Shown here piece after piece: positions 1 to 9,050 of a stretch of DNA of 64,000 nucleotides. The stretch is from contig NZ_CP107958.1 in NCBI RefSeq assembly GCF_036075115.1, forward strand, positions 8,184,001 to 8,248,000. Reading direction: 5' to 3'. The DNA is from Streptomyces sp. NBC_00377. Lineage in GTDB: Bacteria > Actinomycetota > Actinomycetes > Streptomycetales > Streptomycetaceae. The notes below the pieces were generated by a model. That model ran no database searches and was not told where the DNA came from. It was given only the letters and a program-made list of their open reading frames with translations. The stretch's first letter is position 1; every line of letters begins with the position of its first letter. Position numbers and translations under genes: made by a program.

Positions 1-643
1 GGAGGGCAGCTTCCAGTTCCTGCCCTGGTTCTGGGGATCGGGCGCCGAGCTGACCGAACTGGACTCCTCCCAGGCCGTGTCCGCGCTGTCGCTGTGGAAG
101 GACTGGCTGGCGAAGGGCTACGCCCCCAACTCGGTGCTCAACAACACCCAGACCACAAGCTGGCAGGAGTTCATCGGCGGCGACTACGCGTTCGGTGAGA
201 ACGGCACCTGGCAACTCGCGGGCGCCGGGAAGGCCGGCCTCGACTACGGGGTTCTTCCCGTCCCCGCCGCCACCGGCGGCAGCGCCTCCGCCCCGACAGG
301 CGGTGAGTTCATGACGGTCCCGGTCCAGCGGGACACCGGCCGCTACGCCACCTCCGAGAAGCTGGCGAACTGCCTGACCAGCACCGACAACCTCTACAAC
401 ACCGACACCACCCTGTCCTACGTGGCCCCCACCGGCGAGGTCCAGGACAAGCAGGTCGCCGCGAACGCCGGGCTGAAGCCCTGGGTGGATGCCGTCAAGG
501 CGGCCAAGGGCCGCACCAGTGACGACCTGGGCACCAAGTACCCCAAGATCTCCGAGCAGTTGTGGAAGGCCGTCCAGTCCGCCCTCAGCGGGTCCAAGTC
601 ACCGAAGGACGCGCTCACTTCGGCTCAGGCCGCGGTCAAGTGA
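1..643 (+). CDS. Sugar ABC transporter substrate-binding protein, C-terminal part
   Basis: The frame is open from the window edge and its start lies outside. The visible roughly 213 residues look like the C-terminal lobe of a family 1 (CUT1) extracellular solute-binding protein: FLPWFWGSGAEL near the edge, then FIGGDYAFGENGTWQL, followed by a helical tail ending in a lysine-rich stretch and QAAVK. Two CUT1 permease genes follow directly, the standard binding protein-permease-permease order. The protein should be a secreted lipoprotein, but its signal peptide is not in the window. The sugar is unknown. The GH63-like hydrolase at 2537-4273 suggests a glycoside or a glucosyl/mannosyl-glycerate type ligand, which is inference. 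Confidence 0.85.
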   Translation, partial: EGSFQFLPWFWGSGAELTELDSSQAVSALSLWKDWLAKGYAPNSVLNNTQTTSWQEFIGGDYAFGENGTWQLAGAGKAGLDYGVLPVPAATGGSASAPTGGEFMTVPVQRDTGRYATSEKLANCLTSTDNLYNTDTTLSYVAPTGEVQDKQVAANAGLKPWVDAVKAAKGRTSDDLGTKYPKISEQLWKAVQSALSGSKSPKDALTSAQAAVK

Positions 644-653
644 CGTGGGTCCG

Positions 654-1634
654 ATGAGGCAGACGACGCATCCGCCGGATCACCGGTCCCCGCTCGTCCG
701 GAACGCCCCGGCCGCCGCCCCGGCTCCGGCCCGCACCGGGAAACGCCGGCGGCCCGCCTCCAAGCAGTGGGCCGCCTGGGGATTCCTCACCCCGGTGACC
801 CTCTACCTCGCCCTGTTCTACGCCTGGCCGCTGTACCGCAACCTCGACCTGAGCCTGCGCGACTACACCGTCCGCTCCTTCGTGCAGGGCGACGCCCCGT
901 TCACGGGGCTGGCCAACTACCGCAAGATCTTCGACGACCCGACCTTCGCCCCGGCCCTGCTCCACACGGCCGTCTTCACCGCCGTATGCCTGGTCTTCCA
1001 GTACGCCATCGGTCTGGCCCTCGCGGTCTTCTTCCACCAGCACTTCCGGCTCTCCGTGACCCTGCGCGCCCTGTTCCTCGTACCGTGGCTGCTGCCGTTG
1101 ATCGTCTCGGCCTCCACCTGGTCGTGGATGCTCAACAGCGAGTCCGGCGTCGTCAACGCCACCCTGCACGCCGTCGGCATCGCCCCGGTGAACTGGCTGA
1201 CCTCACCGTCCTGGTCACTGGCCTCGGTGATCATCGCGAACATCTGGATCGGCGTCCCGTTCAACCTGGTCGTGCTGCACAGCGGCCTTCAGTCCGTCCC
1301 GGCCGGTCTGTACGAGGCGGCCGCCCTCGACGGCGCGAACGCCTGGCAGCGGTTCTGGCGCATCACCTTCCCGCTGCTGCGACCGGTGTCGGCGATCACG
1401 CTGCTGCTGGGGCTGGTCTACACCCTCAAGGTCTTCGACATCATCTGGATCATGACCAAGGGCGGCCCGGCGGACTCGTCGACCACCTTCGCCACCTGGT
1501 CCTACCAACTGGGCTTCGGCAACCTCCTGCCCGCCTTCGGCCCGGGCGCGGCCGTCGGCAACCTGCTCGTCATCGCCGCGCTGGCCTTCGGCCTGGTCTA
1601 CGTACGGGTGCAGAGGAAGCAGGCGCCGTCATGA
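654..1634 (+). CDS. CUT1 sugar ABC transporter permease (MalF-type)
   Basis: The 326-residue product is an inner-membrane permease of the binding-protein-dependent type. After a basic Pro/Ala-rich N-terminus of about 40 residues come six hydrophobic segments, beginning with WGFLTPVTLYLALFYAWPLY. The cytoplasmic EAA loop that docks on the ATPase reads EAAALDGANAWQRFWRITFP, with the usual G at the turn. I chose the ATG at 654, 10 nt after the binding-protein stop; an earlier in-frame ATG would run back into that gene. It overlaps the next permease by ATGA, so translation is probably coupled. No ATPase gene is nearby. Streptomyces sugar importers commonly share the MsiK ATPase encoded elsewhere. 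Confidence 0.9.
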   Translation: MRQTTHPPDHRSPLVRNAPAAAPAPARTGKRRRPASKQWAAWGFLTPVTLYLALFYAWPLYRNLDLSLRDYTVRSFVQGDAPFTGLANYRKIFDDPTFAPALLHTAVFTAVCLVFQYAIGLALAVFFHQHFRLSVTLRALFLVPWLLPLIVSASTWSWMLNSESGVVNATLHAVGIAPVNWLTSPSWSLASVIIANIWIGVPFNLVVLHSGLQSVPAGLYEAAALDGANAWQRFWRITFPLLRPVSAITLLLGLVYTLKVFDIIWIMTKGGPADSSTTFATWSYQLGFGNLLPAFGPGAAVGNLLVIAALAFGLVYVRVQRKQAPS

Positions 1635-2455
1635 GCCGAAACCGCAGGCGTACGCGGGGAAAGACCGCGATCGGCGTGCTGCTGACCGCGATCATGCTCT
1701 TCCCGGTCTACTGGATGCTCAACGTGTCCTTCACCCGCGACCAGGACATGCGCAAGAGCCCGCCGGACCTGTTCCCGGTCCACGGCACCCTGGCGGGCTA
1801 CCGCACCGTCCTCGACGAGCAGTTGCCCTACCTGGGCACCAGCCTCGTCGTCGCTCTGGGAACCGTCGTCCTGACCGTCGCACTGGCCGCGCCCGCCGGC
1901 TACGCACTGGCCAAGCTGCGCCCGCGCGGCGGCGGCATCCTGAGTTTCGTCCTGCTGGCCGCCCAGATGATCCCCGGCATCATCATGGCGATGGGCTTCT
2001 ACGCCATCTACCTCGGTCTCGGCCTGCTCCAGTCCGTCCCCGGCCTGATCGTCGCCGACTCCACCCTGGCCGTGCCGTTCGCGGTCCTCATCTTCACGGC
2101 GTTCATGTCGGGCATCCCCGGCGAGCTGATCCAGGCCGCGCGGATGGACGGAGCAGGGGCCCTGCGGACCTTCTGGTCCGTCGTGCTGCCGATGAGCCGC
2201 AACGCCGTGGTCACAGTGTCGCTGTTCGCGTTCCTGTGGTCCTGGTCCGACTTCGTCTTCGCCGGCACGCTGGTCAACGGCGGCGCCCACGAGCCGATCA
2301 CCCTGGGCATCTACCACTACATCGGCAACAACAACCAGGAGTGGAACGCCGTCATGGCCACCGCCGTCGTGGCCTCGCTGCCCGCCGCGGTGATCCTGGT
2401 CCTCGCCCAGCGCTATGTCGCGGCCGGCGTGACCGCCGGCGCCGTCAAGGACTGA
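1631..2455 (+). CDS. CUT1 sugar ABC transporter permease (MalG-type)
   Basis: The 274-residue second permease of the importer has six predicted membrane segments, starting with IGVLLTAIMLFPVYWMLNVSF. Its EAA loop reads QAARMDGAGALRTFWSVVLP. The MalG-type N-terminus is short and basic (MSRNRRRTRGKT). The ATG overlaps the stop of the MalF-type gene by 4 nt. The two permeases should form the transmembrane heterodimer that accepts sugar from the binding protein encoded at the window edge. The next gene, a glycosidase, starts 81 nt downstream on the same strand and is likely in the same transcript. Confidence 0.9.
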   Translation: MSRNRRRTRGKTAIGVLLTAIMLFPVYWMLNVSFTRDQDMRKSPPDLFPVHGTLAGYRTVLDEQLPYLGTSLVVALGTVVLTVALAAPAGYALAKLRPRGGGILSFVLLAAQMIPGIIMAMGFYAIYLGLGLLQSVPGLIVADSTLAVPFAVLIFTAFMSGIPGELIQAARMDGAGALRTFWSVVLPMSRNAVVTVSLFAFLWSWSDFVFAGTLVNGGAHEPITLGIYHYIGNNNQEWNAVMATAVVASLPAAVILVLAQRYVAAGVTAGAVKD

Positions 2456-2536
2456 GTCGCCCCGACCCGACCACGACGGTCGGCCCCTCGTGCGCCGGCC
2501 GACGTCGTCCCCTGCTCCAGAAACGAGTCACGCCAC

Positions 2537-4273
2537 ATGACCGCCGCCTCGTCCGGCCCGGCCTTCTCCGTCCACGACATCCCGTTCAGCACCTACGGGT
2601 CCTGGTTCGACATCTCGCCCGTGGTGGCGGAGAAGACGTACGCCGAGGACCTCCACCTCGTCTCGCACCAGAACGGTATGCACGCCGTCCTGCGTCTGGT
2701 CCCCGTGGACCCGGCCACCGGAGACCGGGCCGCCACCCGCGTCGAGGCGACACCGGGTCTGCTCGGCTGGTCCGGCGACAGCGGGCACATCGACCTCGCC
2801 TACGAGAGCGCGGACACCGTTCGCCTGCGGGGGAGCGGGCTGGGCGTCGGTGTCCTCGCCGCCGCGCACACCCTGACCCCCTTCAGCGGAACGTACTTCT
2901 TCCACGACCCGGCGGCGCGGGCGCACGTGTTCACGTCGTACGAGACCGGACGCCGCTACCGCGTCACCCTGCTGTCCGGCACCCTCGCGGAGCCGGTCGG
3001 AGACCAGGCCCTGAGCAGCAGCGACCGCGGGCTCACCGTGACGGCGCAGGCGGACGGAGCCTGGGAGATCGCGATCGAGGAACTCGACACCGCCCGCCCG
3101 CCGTACGCGCCCTCGGCGCCCTTCGACGACATCGTGGAATCCGCTCGGGGCGCGTTCGCGGACTTCGTCGACGCGGTGGCCCCCTGGCGCTCGTCCGTCA
3201 CTCCGGCCGCCGAACTCGCCGCCTACGTCGTCTGGTCGGCGAGCGTACGCCCGGCCGGTCTGGTCACCCGGCCCGCCGTGCTGATGTCCAAGCACTGGAT
3301 GGACAAGGTCTGGAGCTGGGACCACTGCTTCAACGCCCTCGCGCTGGCACCCGGTCGCCCCGCGCTGGCCCTGGACCAGTTCGCCCTGCCCTTCGACCAC
3401 CAGGACGACAGCGGCGCCCTTCCCGACTCGGTCACCCACTCCGAGGTCCTCCACAACTTCGTCAAACCACCCATCCACGGCTGGGCCTTCGGCCGGCTGC
3501 GCCGCCGCCTGTCGGCCCCTCCCGGCCACGACGAACTCGCCCGGACGTACGCCCGACTGGAACGCTGGACGGACTTCTGGCTCACCGCGCGGAGAGCCCC
3601 CGGCGCCCTTCTGCCCTACTACCAGCACGGCAACGACAGCGGCTGGGACAACGCCACCACCTTCGACCCCGAGCGGGTGGTCGTCACCGCCGACCTGACC
3701 GCCTTCCTCGTTCTCCAGATGCGCGAACTCTCCTACCTTGCGAAGGAGTTGGGTAAGGAGGAACAGGCGCGTCGGTGGGCGGACGCGGCCGAGGAGACAC
3801 AGTCGGCGCTGCTCGACCAGCTCTGGACCGGCGACCGGTTCGTCGCCCGCGGAGCGGCCACCGGGGACACCTGGAGCAGCTCCAGCCTCCTCGACCTGAT
3901 GCCCATCATGCTCGGCGAGCACCTGCCCGAAGACGTCAGCAGCGCGCTGGCCGACCACATCAAGGCCCACCTGACCCCGCACGGCCTGGCCACCGAACTG
4001 CCCACCTCACCGCACTACCTCCCCGACGGCTACTGGCGCGGCCCCATCTGGGCCCCCGCCACCGTCCTCATCGAGGACGGCCTGCGCCGCGCCGGCCACC
4101 AGCGCCTCGCGGACGACATCGGCGCCCGCTTCCGCGCCCTGTGCGAAACGCACGGCTTCGCCGAGAACTTCGACGCCCTCACCGGAACGGGCCTGCGCGA
4201 CCGCGCCTACACCTGGACCGCCAGCAGCTACCTCCTGCTGGCCGAAGCACACGCACGCAGGGAGAGCCGCTGA
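2537..4273 (+). CDS. GH63-like glycoside hydrolase (mannosylglycerate/glucosylglycerate hydrolase type)
   Basis: The 578-residue product has no obvious signal peptide and is probably cytoplasmic. It has an N-terminal beta-rich region (about 1-210) and a C-terminal (alpha/alpha)6 barrel. Barrel landmarks of the GH63/trehalase-like clan are visible: WSWDHCFNALAL, FDHQDDSGALPDS, the motif GNDSGWDNATTFD holding the likely general-acid Asp, YWRGPIWAPATVLI, and a late ENFDALTGTGLRDRAYTWTASS segment that would carry the base. Known relatives hydrolyse mannosylglycerate or glucosylglycerate, or trim alpha-glucosides. Placement after the importer permeases suggests it hydrolyses the imported sugar. 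The exact substrate cannot be read from sequence. Confidence 0.8.
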   Translation: MTAASSGPAFSVHDIPFSTYGSWFDISPVVAEKTYAEDLHLVSHQNGMHAVLRLVPVDPATGDRAATRVEATPGLLGWSGDSGHIDLAYESADTVRLRGSGLGVGVLAAAHTLTPFSGTYFFHDPAARAHVFTSYETGRRYRVTLLSGTLAEPVGDQALSSSDRGLTVTAQADGAWEIAIEELDTARPPYAPSAPFDDIVESARGAFADFVDAVAPWRSSVTPAAELAAYVVWSASVRPAGLVTRPAVLMSKHWMDKVWSWDHCFNALALAPGRPALALDQFALPFDHQDDSGALPDSVTHSEVLHNFVKPPIHGWAFGRLRRRLSAPPGHDELARTYARLERWTDFWLTARRAPGALLPYYQHGNDSGWDNATTFDPERVVVTADLTAFLVLQMRELSYLAKELGKEEQARRWADAAEETQSALLDQLWTGDRFVARGAATGDTWSSSSLLDLMPIMLGEHLPEDVSSALADHIKAHLTPHGLATELPTSPHYLPDGYWRGPIWAPATVLIEDGLRRAGHQRLADDIGARFRALCETHGFAENFDALTGTGLRDRAYTWTASSYLLLAEAHARRESR

Positions 4274-4275
4274 AC

Positions 4276-4316
4276 GGCCGCCTCCCGCAGGCGGCCCCGC
4301 CGAGCGGCTCGCTCGG
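4276..4316. terminator. Tandem hairpins between convergent genes
   Basis: Two GC-rich stem-loops lie just after the glycosidase stop. The first has perfect 8-bp arms (4276-4283 with 4289-4296) and a 5-nt loop. The second has perfect 6-bp arms (4300-4305 with 4311-4316) and a 5-nt loop. There is no U-tract, as is usual in Streptomyces. They sit between the plus-strand sugar operon and the minus-strand DUF4139 genes and could stop both. Confidence 0.6.
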
Positions 4317-4386
4317 GGCGGCGACGCGGACACGGCCCAACGAGTTCCAGCGGTGCGCCGGGTCGGCGCGGACGGTGTGCGAGGGT

Positions 4387-5946
4387 TCAGAGTCCGGCGA
4401 CCTTGGAGCTCGCCGACAGCTCGTACACCAGGGTGACGGTGCGTCGCCCGCCGGGCGGGAGGGCGACGTTCCAGCAGGCGATGCCGTCGGCGTCGAGCGT
4501 GTCGGGGGCGGGCGAGCAGAGCTCCTTGCGGAGGCGTACCTCCACCGCCGCGACCTCGGACACCGGGATCCGTTCGCGCAGGACGATCACCCGCTCGCCC
4601 TCTTCGCCGGGCATGGAGAACCGGGACAGGTGGAGGCGGACGGTGCGGGTGACCACGGTCCGCTGGGTGAGTGTGGCGGTGTCGCGGGTCTCCTCGGTGT
4701 GCCGGACGACCCGGTGGTCGTCGCGGCTGCCGTAGGCCAGTTCGACGGGGGCGTCGGGAGCGGTGAAGTCCAGTGTGCCGCGACCGGTGAACCCGCTGCC
4801 GCGGATGAGGTCGACGGGGCCGGCGAGCAACGCGTGGCCGGACTGGTTCCCGAACCGAACCACCTCGGTGACCAGCGGGGACAGCTCAGGTGCGCAGACG
4901 TGCTCGACGTTCGCTGGCGTGGTGAAGGCGGACAGCGGTACGCGGTGGGCGCGGCCGTCCGCGCGCACGGACACCGGTGCGGGGGACCGCAGCACCCGCA
5001 CCTCGCCCGCGTCGTCCACGCCCGGCAGACCGAGCACCGGGGTCGGGCCGAGGTCCGTGATCTCCTCCTCGCGCAGTTCGACGTCGACGCTGCGGCGCTC
5101 GGCGGGGGAGCGGTCCTGAAGCGTCAGCCGGTCCTCGTCCAGCCGGGGCGGCTCGGTGGACAGCGCCGAGCGTGCCGTCGACAGCGTCAGCCGTACACCG
5201 GACCAGTCCTCGCCGGTCCGCTGCCAGACCATCGCGTCGGTCTCCAGCGTGAGGGAGCCGCCGTCGAGCACGGACCGGTAGGCCGGCCGCCACAGCGCGC
5301 ACCCGGTGAGGTGGCTGAGGCGCAGCGCGGCCGGCCCGGCGGCTGCGGCATCGAGGGTCAGTTCGATGTGGCCGACCAGCTCGGCGGGCTCCTCCTCGGC
5401 GAGGTCCATGACCTCCCGGGCCGAGCCGAGTTCGCCGGCGAGGGAAGCCGACCGGGCTTCCACGTCGCGCAGTTGCTCGCCGTAGGAGTCGCGTTCGGCG
5501 TCCACCCGGTCCAGTTCGCGCGTCCAGCGAGGCCCTTCGGTCTCTCCCGAGCCGGCGCCCTCGCCGACCTCCCGCAGCAGATCGGCGGCGAGACGGGCGA
5601 GTACGTCGAGGCGGGTGCGCAGCCGGACGCGCCGCAGCTCCAGGGCGCGCAGTTCCTCCTCGAGGGTGTGCACGCGCCGGCGCAGCGCGGAGTCCTCGTC
5701 GGTGGGCAGCGGCCCGCGCGGCGTCCAGCTGCGGACGATCCGTACGTCGAGCACGGTCGCCGGGTGTTCGGCGGTCAGCTCGGCGTGCAGCGTGCGGTCG
5801 ACGGCCAGCGCGCTGACCGGTCCGAGACGCAGCCGCTGGACTCCCGCCGTGAGAGCGAGCGTGGTGGTGCGCTCGACGTGGGCGCGGTCCTCCAGGCAGG
5901 TGACGGCGGTGACGGGGAGGGGGATCGGCTCGGGTGCCGTGGACAT
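4387..5946 (-). CDS. MuiA-family protein (DUF4140/DUF4139), smaller paralogue
   Basis: The 519-residue protein resembles the 'mucoidy inhibitor MuiA' family. An N-terminal beta domain (DUF4140-like, about 10-75; VTCLEDRAHVERTTTLALTAG) is followed by a charged coiled-coil at about 85-175 (LRRRVHTLEEELRALELRR) and a C-terminal DUF4139-like beta-rich region from about 185 (GCALWRPAYRSVL; MVWQRTGEDWSGVRLTLSTA). The biochemical role of the family is not established. It lies 6 nt downstream of a larger paralogue in the same orientation, so the two are probably co-transcribed and may act together. No signal peptide is visible, which suggests a cytoplasmic protein. Confidence 0.8.
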   Translation of the reverse strand: MSTAPEPIPLPVTAVTCLEDRAHVERTTTLALTAGVQRLRLGPVSALAVDRTLHAELTAEHPATVLDVRIVRSWTPRGPLPTDEDSALRRRVHTLEEELRALELRRVRLRTRLDVLARLAADLLREVGEGAGSGETEGPRWTRELDRVDAERDSYGEQLRDVEARSASLAGELGSAREVMDLAEEEPAELVGHIELTLDAAAAGPAALRLSHLTGCALWRPAYRSVLDGGSLTLETDAMVWQRTGEDWSGVRLTLSTARSALSTEPPRLDEDRLTLQDRSPAERRSVDVELREEEITDLGPTPVLGLPGVDDAGEVRVLRSPAPVSVRADGRAHRVPLSAFTTPANVEHVCAPELSPLVTEVVRFGNQSGHALLAGPVDLIRGSGFTGRGTLDFTAPDAPVELAYGSRDDHRVVRHTEETRDTATLTQRTVVTRTVRLHLSRFSMPGEEGERVIVLRERIPVSEVAAVEVRLRKELCSPAPDTLDADGIACWNVALPPGGRRTVTLVYELSASSKVAGL

Positions 5947-5952
5947 GGGGTG

Positions 5953-8061
5953 TCAGCTCCTGCGGTTGCCGCCGGCCAGGGTCTTGGCGGACGCGATACG
6001 GATCTCGTAGCCGCCGTCGAGGGCGGTCGTGGCGCCGGTGGGCAGGTCCACCCGCCAGACGCGGGTGCCGGGCGCGTGGTGCTCCCGGCCCTCGCCGTCC
6101 TGGGGCGGTGTCGTCCAGGCCGCCCGTTCCTCGATCCGGATGTCCGCGTCGGAGGTGACCGGTACCCGCTCGCGGACCTCGACGGTGACGGGTCCGGCGA
6201 GAAGGTTGGCCAGTTCCACGTGGACCCGGTGGTCGAGCACGGTGGTGGTGTTGCGCAGACCGGCGGTCGACTCGTGCACATGGGTGCGGCGGGTGACCCT
6301 GATGCCCTCGGCGGGGCCCAGGCCGACCCGGCACTGACCGCCGGGGGCGAGCGTGGGCAGTGCGGTGGTCAGCAGGAAGTCGTCACCGGCGGTGACCTCC
6401 ACCGGGCCGGCCAGCAGTGCCTGGTCGGTGGAGTTGGAGAGCACCAGCGTCGCGTACACGCTCTGTTCCACGGACGGCACACAGACGTACTCGGTGTGCA
6501 GACCGACCGGGATCTCGCCGACGGTGACGGTGTGCCAGGTGCCGTCCGAGGGGATGTCGGCGCGGGCGACGGCATCGAAGCGGTGGTCGAACGAACCGGC
6601 CGACCGGCGAGGCCGCACGGCGTGTCCGGGCAGCGGCAGCGCGGCCACCGCTTCGGCGCGGCGGCGGTACTCGGTCGCCACCGGGTCGAAGGCGGAGTCC
6701 GGGAACAGCCGGCCCCGGCGACCGCCCGCCTCGTCGGGGCCGCACAGCACGAGGGCGGTGTAGTCGAGTTCGGCGCCGCTCGGCTGCGGCGGACCGGCCG
6801 CCGGCGCGGCCGCGCCCGGAGCCGCGGGCGCCTGCGGCATGAGCGGCGCCGCCCCGCCGGAGGCCTGCGGCGCCATGGCGGCGGAGGGGGCGAAGGGCAT
6901 GCTGCGGGCCCGCGGCCCGCTGCCGGGCCGTGACGGGGCCGACCGCGCGAGGTCGCCCGGCGCGCCGCCCGTCTTCGGGCGGGCGAAGCCGGCACTGCCC
7001 GGCGAGGGCGCGGGGGGCGGTGCGCCGTAACCGGGCGGCGCCGGCGGTCCGGCGTGGACCGGGGGTGCCGGCTGCATCGGCGGAACGGGACCGGGTACGG
7101 GGCCGGCGGCTGCGGCCACCGACGAGGGATGTCCCCCGGCGGGGCGAGTGCCGGCCCCGTCGTACCCGGCGAACAGGTCGGCAAGGCCCGTCGGCGGCTC
7201 GCGCCAGCCGGACGGCAGGGGGGCGGGCTGACGGCGCCCGATCCGGACCGAGCGGAGCCTGGGCAGATCGGTACGGCGCCGTAGGTCGGCGGTGGCCAGG
7301 GCGATGCGCACACCGGTCCAGTCCTCGCCGGTGCGCTGGGCGACCGAAGCCCGCAGCACCAGACGGCCGCTGCTGTCCCCCTGGCGGTGGGTGAGACGGT
7401 AGGCCGGCACCCAGACGGCGCCCGGTACGCCGTACTCCAGCTCCACTTGCGCGTCACCGCTCCCGGCGAGGGTCAGGACCGCCGAGACCGTGGTCTCCAC
7501 GTGCGCGGACGGCGCGTCGGTGGAAGCCCGGGCGAGCCGGTCGGCGGCGACGGAGAGCGCGTGCTCGGCGTGGCCCACCGCCTCCTCCAGCTCGAGGAGC
7601 CGGGCGTGCAGCCCGGTCAGCCGCTCGTCGACGAAACCGGCGAGCTCCAGCCAGGCGTCGACCGGGGTGCGGCGGTGCGGGTCGTCCCGCCTGCGGGCCG
7701 GCGGGACCGGGCGCAGTGCCCCGATCTCCTCGATCAGGCTCTGCTGCCGGTCCCGGCGCCCCTGTGCCGCCGCGTACTCGTCACTCAGCCGCTCCACCTC
7801 GCGCCGCAACGCGTCGGGGACGGCCGTGGTGGCGGGCTCGGCCTCGACCTCGACCCGTGCCTCGGTGACGCGCACTGCGGCGCCGCCCGTGATCCGGGCG
7901 CGCAGGGACCCGGGGTCCAGCGAACGCGGCAGTCCCGTCACCCGTACCCGGCCGTCCGGCGGCACACCGCCCCGGGCGAGACGGCGGCAGACCGCGCCCT
8001 GCGCGTACACCACCACCGAGTCGAGGGTCGATTCCCACCTCTGTGCCGTCGCAGCCGTCAT
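5953..8061 (-). CDS. MuiA-family protein (DUF4140/DUF4139) with Pro/Ala/Gly-rich insert
   Basis: The 702-residue paralogue of the downstream gene starts with the DUF4140-like pattern (WESTLDSVVVYAQGAVCRRLARG), then a coiled-coil region (about 85-165), then DUF4139 landmarks (GAVWVPAYRLTHRQGD; SVAQRTGEDWTGVRIALATA). It differs by a low-complexity Pro/Ala/Gly insert of about 140 residues (roughly 300-440) in the middle of the DUF4139 region, rich in PP, PAP and GAA. After the insert the beta domain resumes at LDYTALVLCGP. The ATG at 8061 has GGAG upstream. The function is unknown. The insert could be a flexible linker or an interaction surface and looks like an expansion specific to this copy. 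Confidence 0.8.
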   Translation of the reverse strand: MTAATAQRWESTLDSVVVYAQGAVCRRLARGGVPPDGRVRVTGLPRSLDPGSLRARITGGAAVRVTEARVEVEAEPATTAVPDALRREVERLSDEYAAAQGRRDRQQSLIEEIGALRPVPPARRRDDPHRRTPVDAWLELAGFVDERLTGLHARLLELEEAVGHAEHALSVAADRLARASTDAPSAHVETTVSAVLTLAGSGDAQVELEYGVPGAVWVPAYRLTHRQGDSSGRLVLRASVAQRTGEDWTGVRIALATADLRRRTDLPRLRSVRIGRRQPAPLPSGWREPPTGLADLFAGYDGAGTRPAGGHPSSVAAAAGPVPGPVPPMQPAPPVHAGPPAPPGYGAPPPAPSPGSAGFARPKTGGAPGDLARSAPSRPGSGPRARSMPFAPSAAMAPQASGGAAPLMPQAPAAPGAAAPAAGPPQPSGAELDYTALVLCGPDEAGGRRGRLFPDSAFDPVATEYRRRAEAVAALPLPGHAVRPRRSAGSFDHRFDAVARADIPSDGTWHTVTVGEIPVGLHTEYVCVPSVEQSVYATLVLSNSTDQALLAGPVEVTAGDDFLLTTALPTLAPGGQCRVGLGPAEGIRVTRRTHVHESTAGLRNTTTVLDHRVHVELANLLAGPVTVEVRERVPVTSDADIRIEERAAWTTPPQDGEGREHHAPGTRVWRVDLPTGATTALDGGYEIRIASAKTLAGGNRRS

Positions 8062-8330
8062 GCGCTCCGTCCCCCGTCGCGTCGTGCTGAGCGAAGCCTA
8101 CGCCCCGGGTGGTCCGCGCGGCTTCCGGCTGTTCACGGCGCAGCCGGCCGCGCAGGGACGGACCGGTCCGCAGCCGTCATGTGCGCCCGCGGTGACGCGG
8201 CGGGGCGACGCGGGGGGCCGCACCGCACCGCCGAACGCGCGGGGAATTCGGTGGCGCCCCGTGCGGTGAACCATTAACTTCCGCCTGGGCGTGATGCGTT
8301 GACGGGGCGCGACCGTGAGGGGAGTCCGGC

Positions 8331-9050
8331 ATGGAGATCCAGGGCCCGCGTACGGATCGTCTGGGCCTGCTGCTCGACCAGTTCGACCAGGCCAGGGACA
8401 TGGCCCAGGTGCGACTGGCCGGGCTGGGCGACGAGGAGTACCTGTGGGAGCCGGTGCCCCATTGCTGGTCGATCCGGCCGCGGGGCGAGGCGACGACGCC
8501 CAGGGCGTTCGGGCCCGGCGCGTGGGTGCTCGACCTGGGTGCGGCGGACATCCCGGCGAGCGAGTACGCCGAGGTGGCCCGGCAGGCGGCCGGCGGCATG
8601 ACCGTCGACAAGATCGCCGACGACTGGAGCGTGAGTGTGGAGCGGGTCGAGCAGATCCTCGCTCACACCGGTACGCCGCAGGCCGACGAAGTGCCGGTCA
8701 CCACGATCGCGTGGCGGCTGGGGCATCTGCACTTCCACTTCGCGGGACCCTGGGAGTGGACCTTCGGCGAACGGCGGCGGGAGCCGAAGCTGCTGGTCGA
8801 CTTCACCCCCTCCGCCGCTCTGGCGCTCGATCGGTTCTGGGCGGTGATCGACCGCTGGCGCGACAGCGTCGCCACGGTCACCGAGGAGCAGCTCGACACG
8901 GTCGGCTTCTCGCAGTACCCGTACAGCAACGACGCCGATCACCCGTTCGTCTCCGTGCTGGCGGGCTCCAACCTCGAGTTCATCCACCACATGGCGGAGA
9001 TCGCGCTGCTCCGTGACCTCTGGCGGACCCGCTTCACCGCCTCCGGATAG
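8331..9050 (+). CDS. DinB-family protein with an inserted HTH-like segment
   Basis: The 239-residue protein opens and closes with DinB-fold sequence: DRLGLLLDQFDQARDMAQVRLAGL and the helix around HCWSIRP at the N-terminus, then AWRLGHLHFHFAGPWEWTFG and EFIHHMAEIALLRDLW at the C-terminus. The histidines in HCWS, GHLHFH and IHHMAE are in places where DinB proteins bind a divalent metal. Residues about 80-115 (EVARQAAGGMTVDKIADDWS, then VSVERVEQILAH) read like a DUF433-type helix-turn-helix placed inside the fold. The ATG at 8331 follows GGGGAG. DinB proteins are often thiol-dependent S-transferases, but this one's substrate is unknown. It stands alone between other operons. Confidence 0.75.
   Translation: MEIQGPRTDRLGLLLDQFDQARDMAQVRLAGLGDEEYLWEPVPHCWSIRPRGEATTPRAFGPGAWVLDLGAADIPASEYAEVARQAAGGMTVDKIADDWSVSVERVEQILAHTGTPQADEVPVTTIAWRLGHLHFHFAGPWEWTFGERRREPKLLVDFTPSAALALDRFWAVIDRWRDSVATVTEEQLDTVGFSQYPYSNDADHPFVSVLAGSNLEFIHHMAEIALLRDLWRTRFTASG

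Noticed and set aside
3775-6933. 1052-codon plus-strand open frame
   Set aside because: It runs antisense through the DUF4139 genes and the glycosidase end. The product is Arg/Gly/Asp-rich without domains; high GC makes long shadow frames common.
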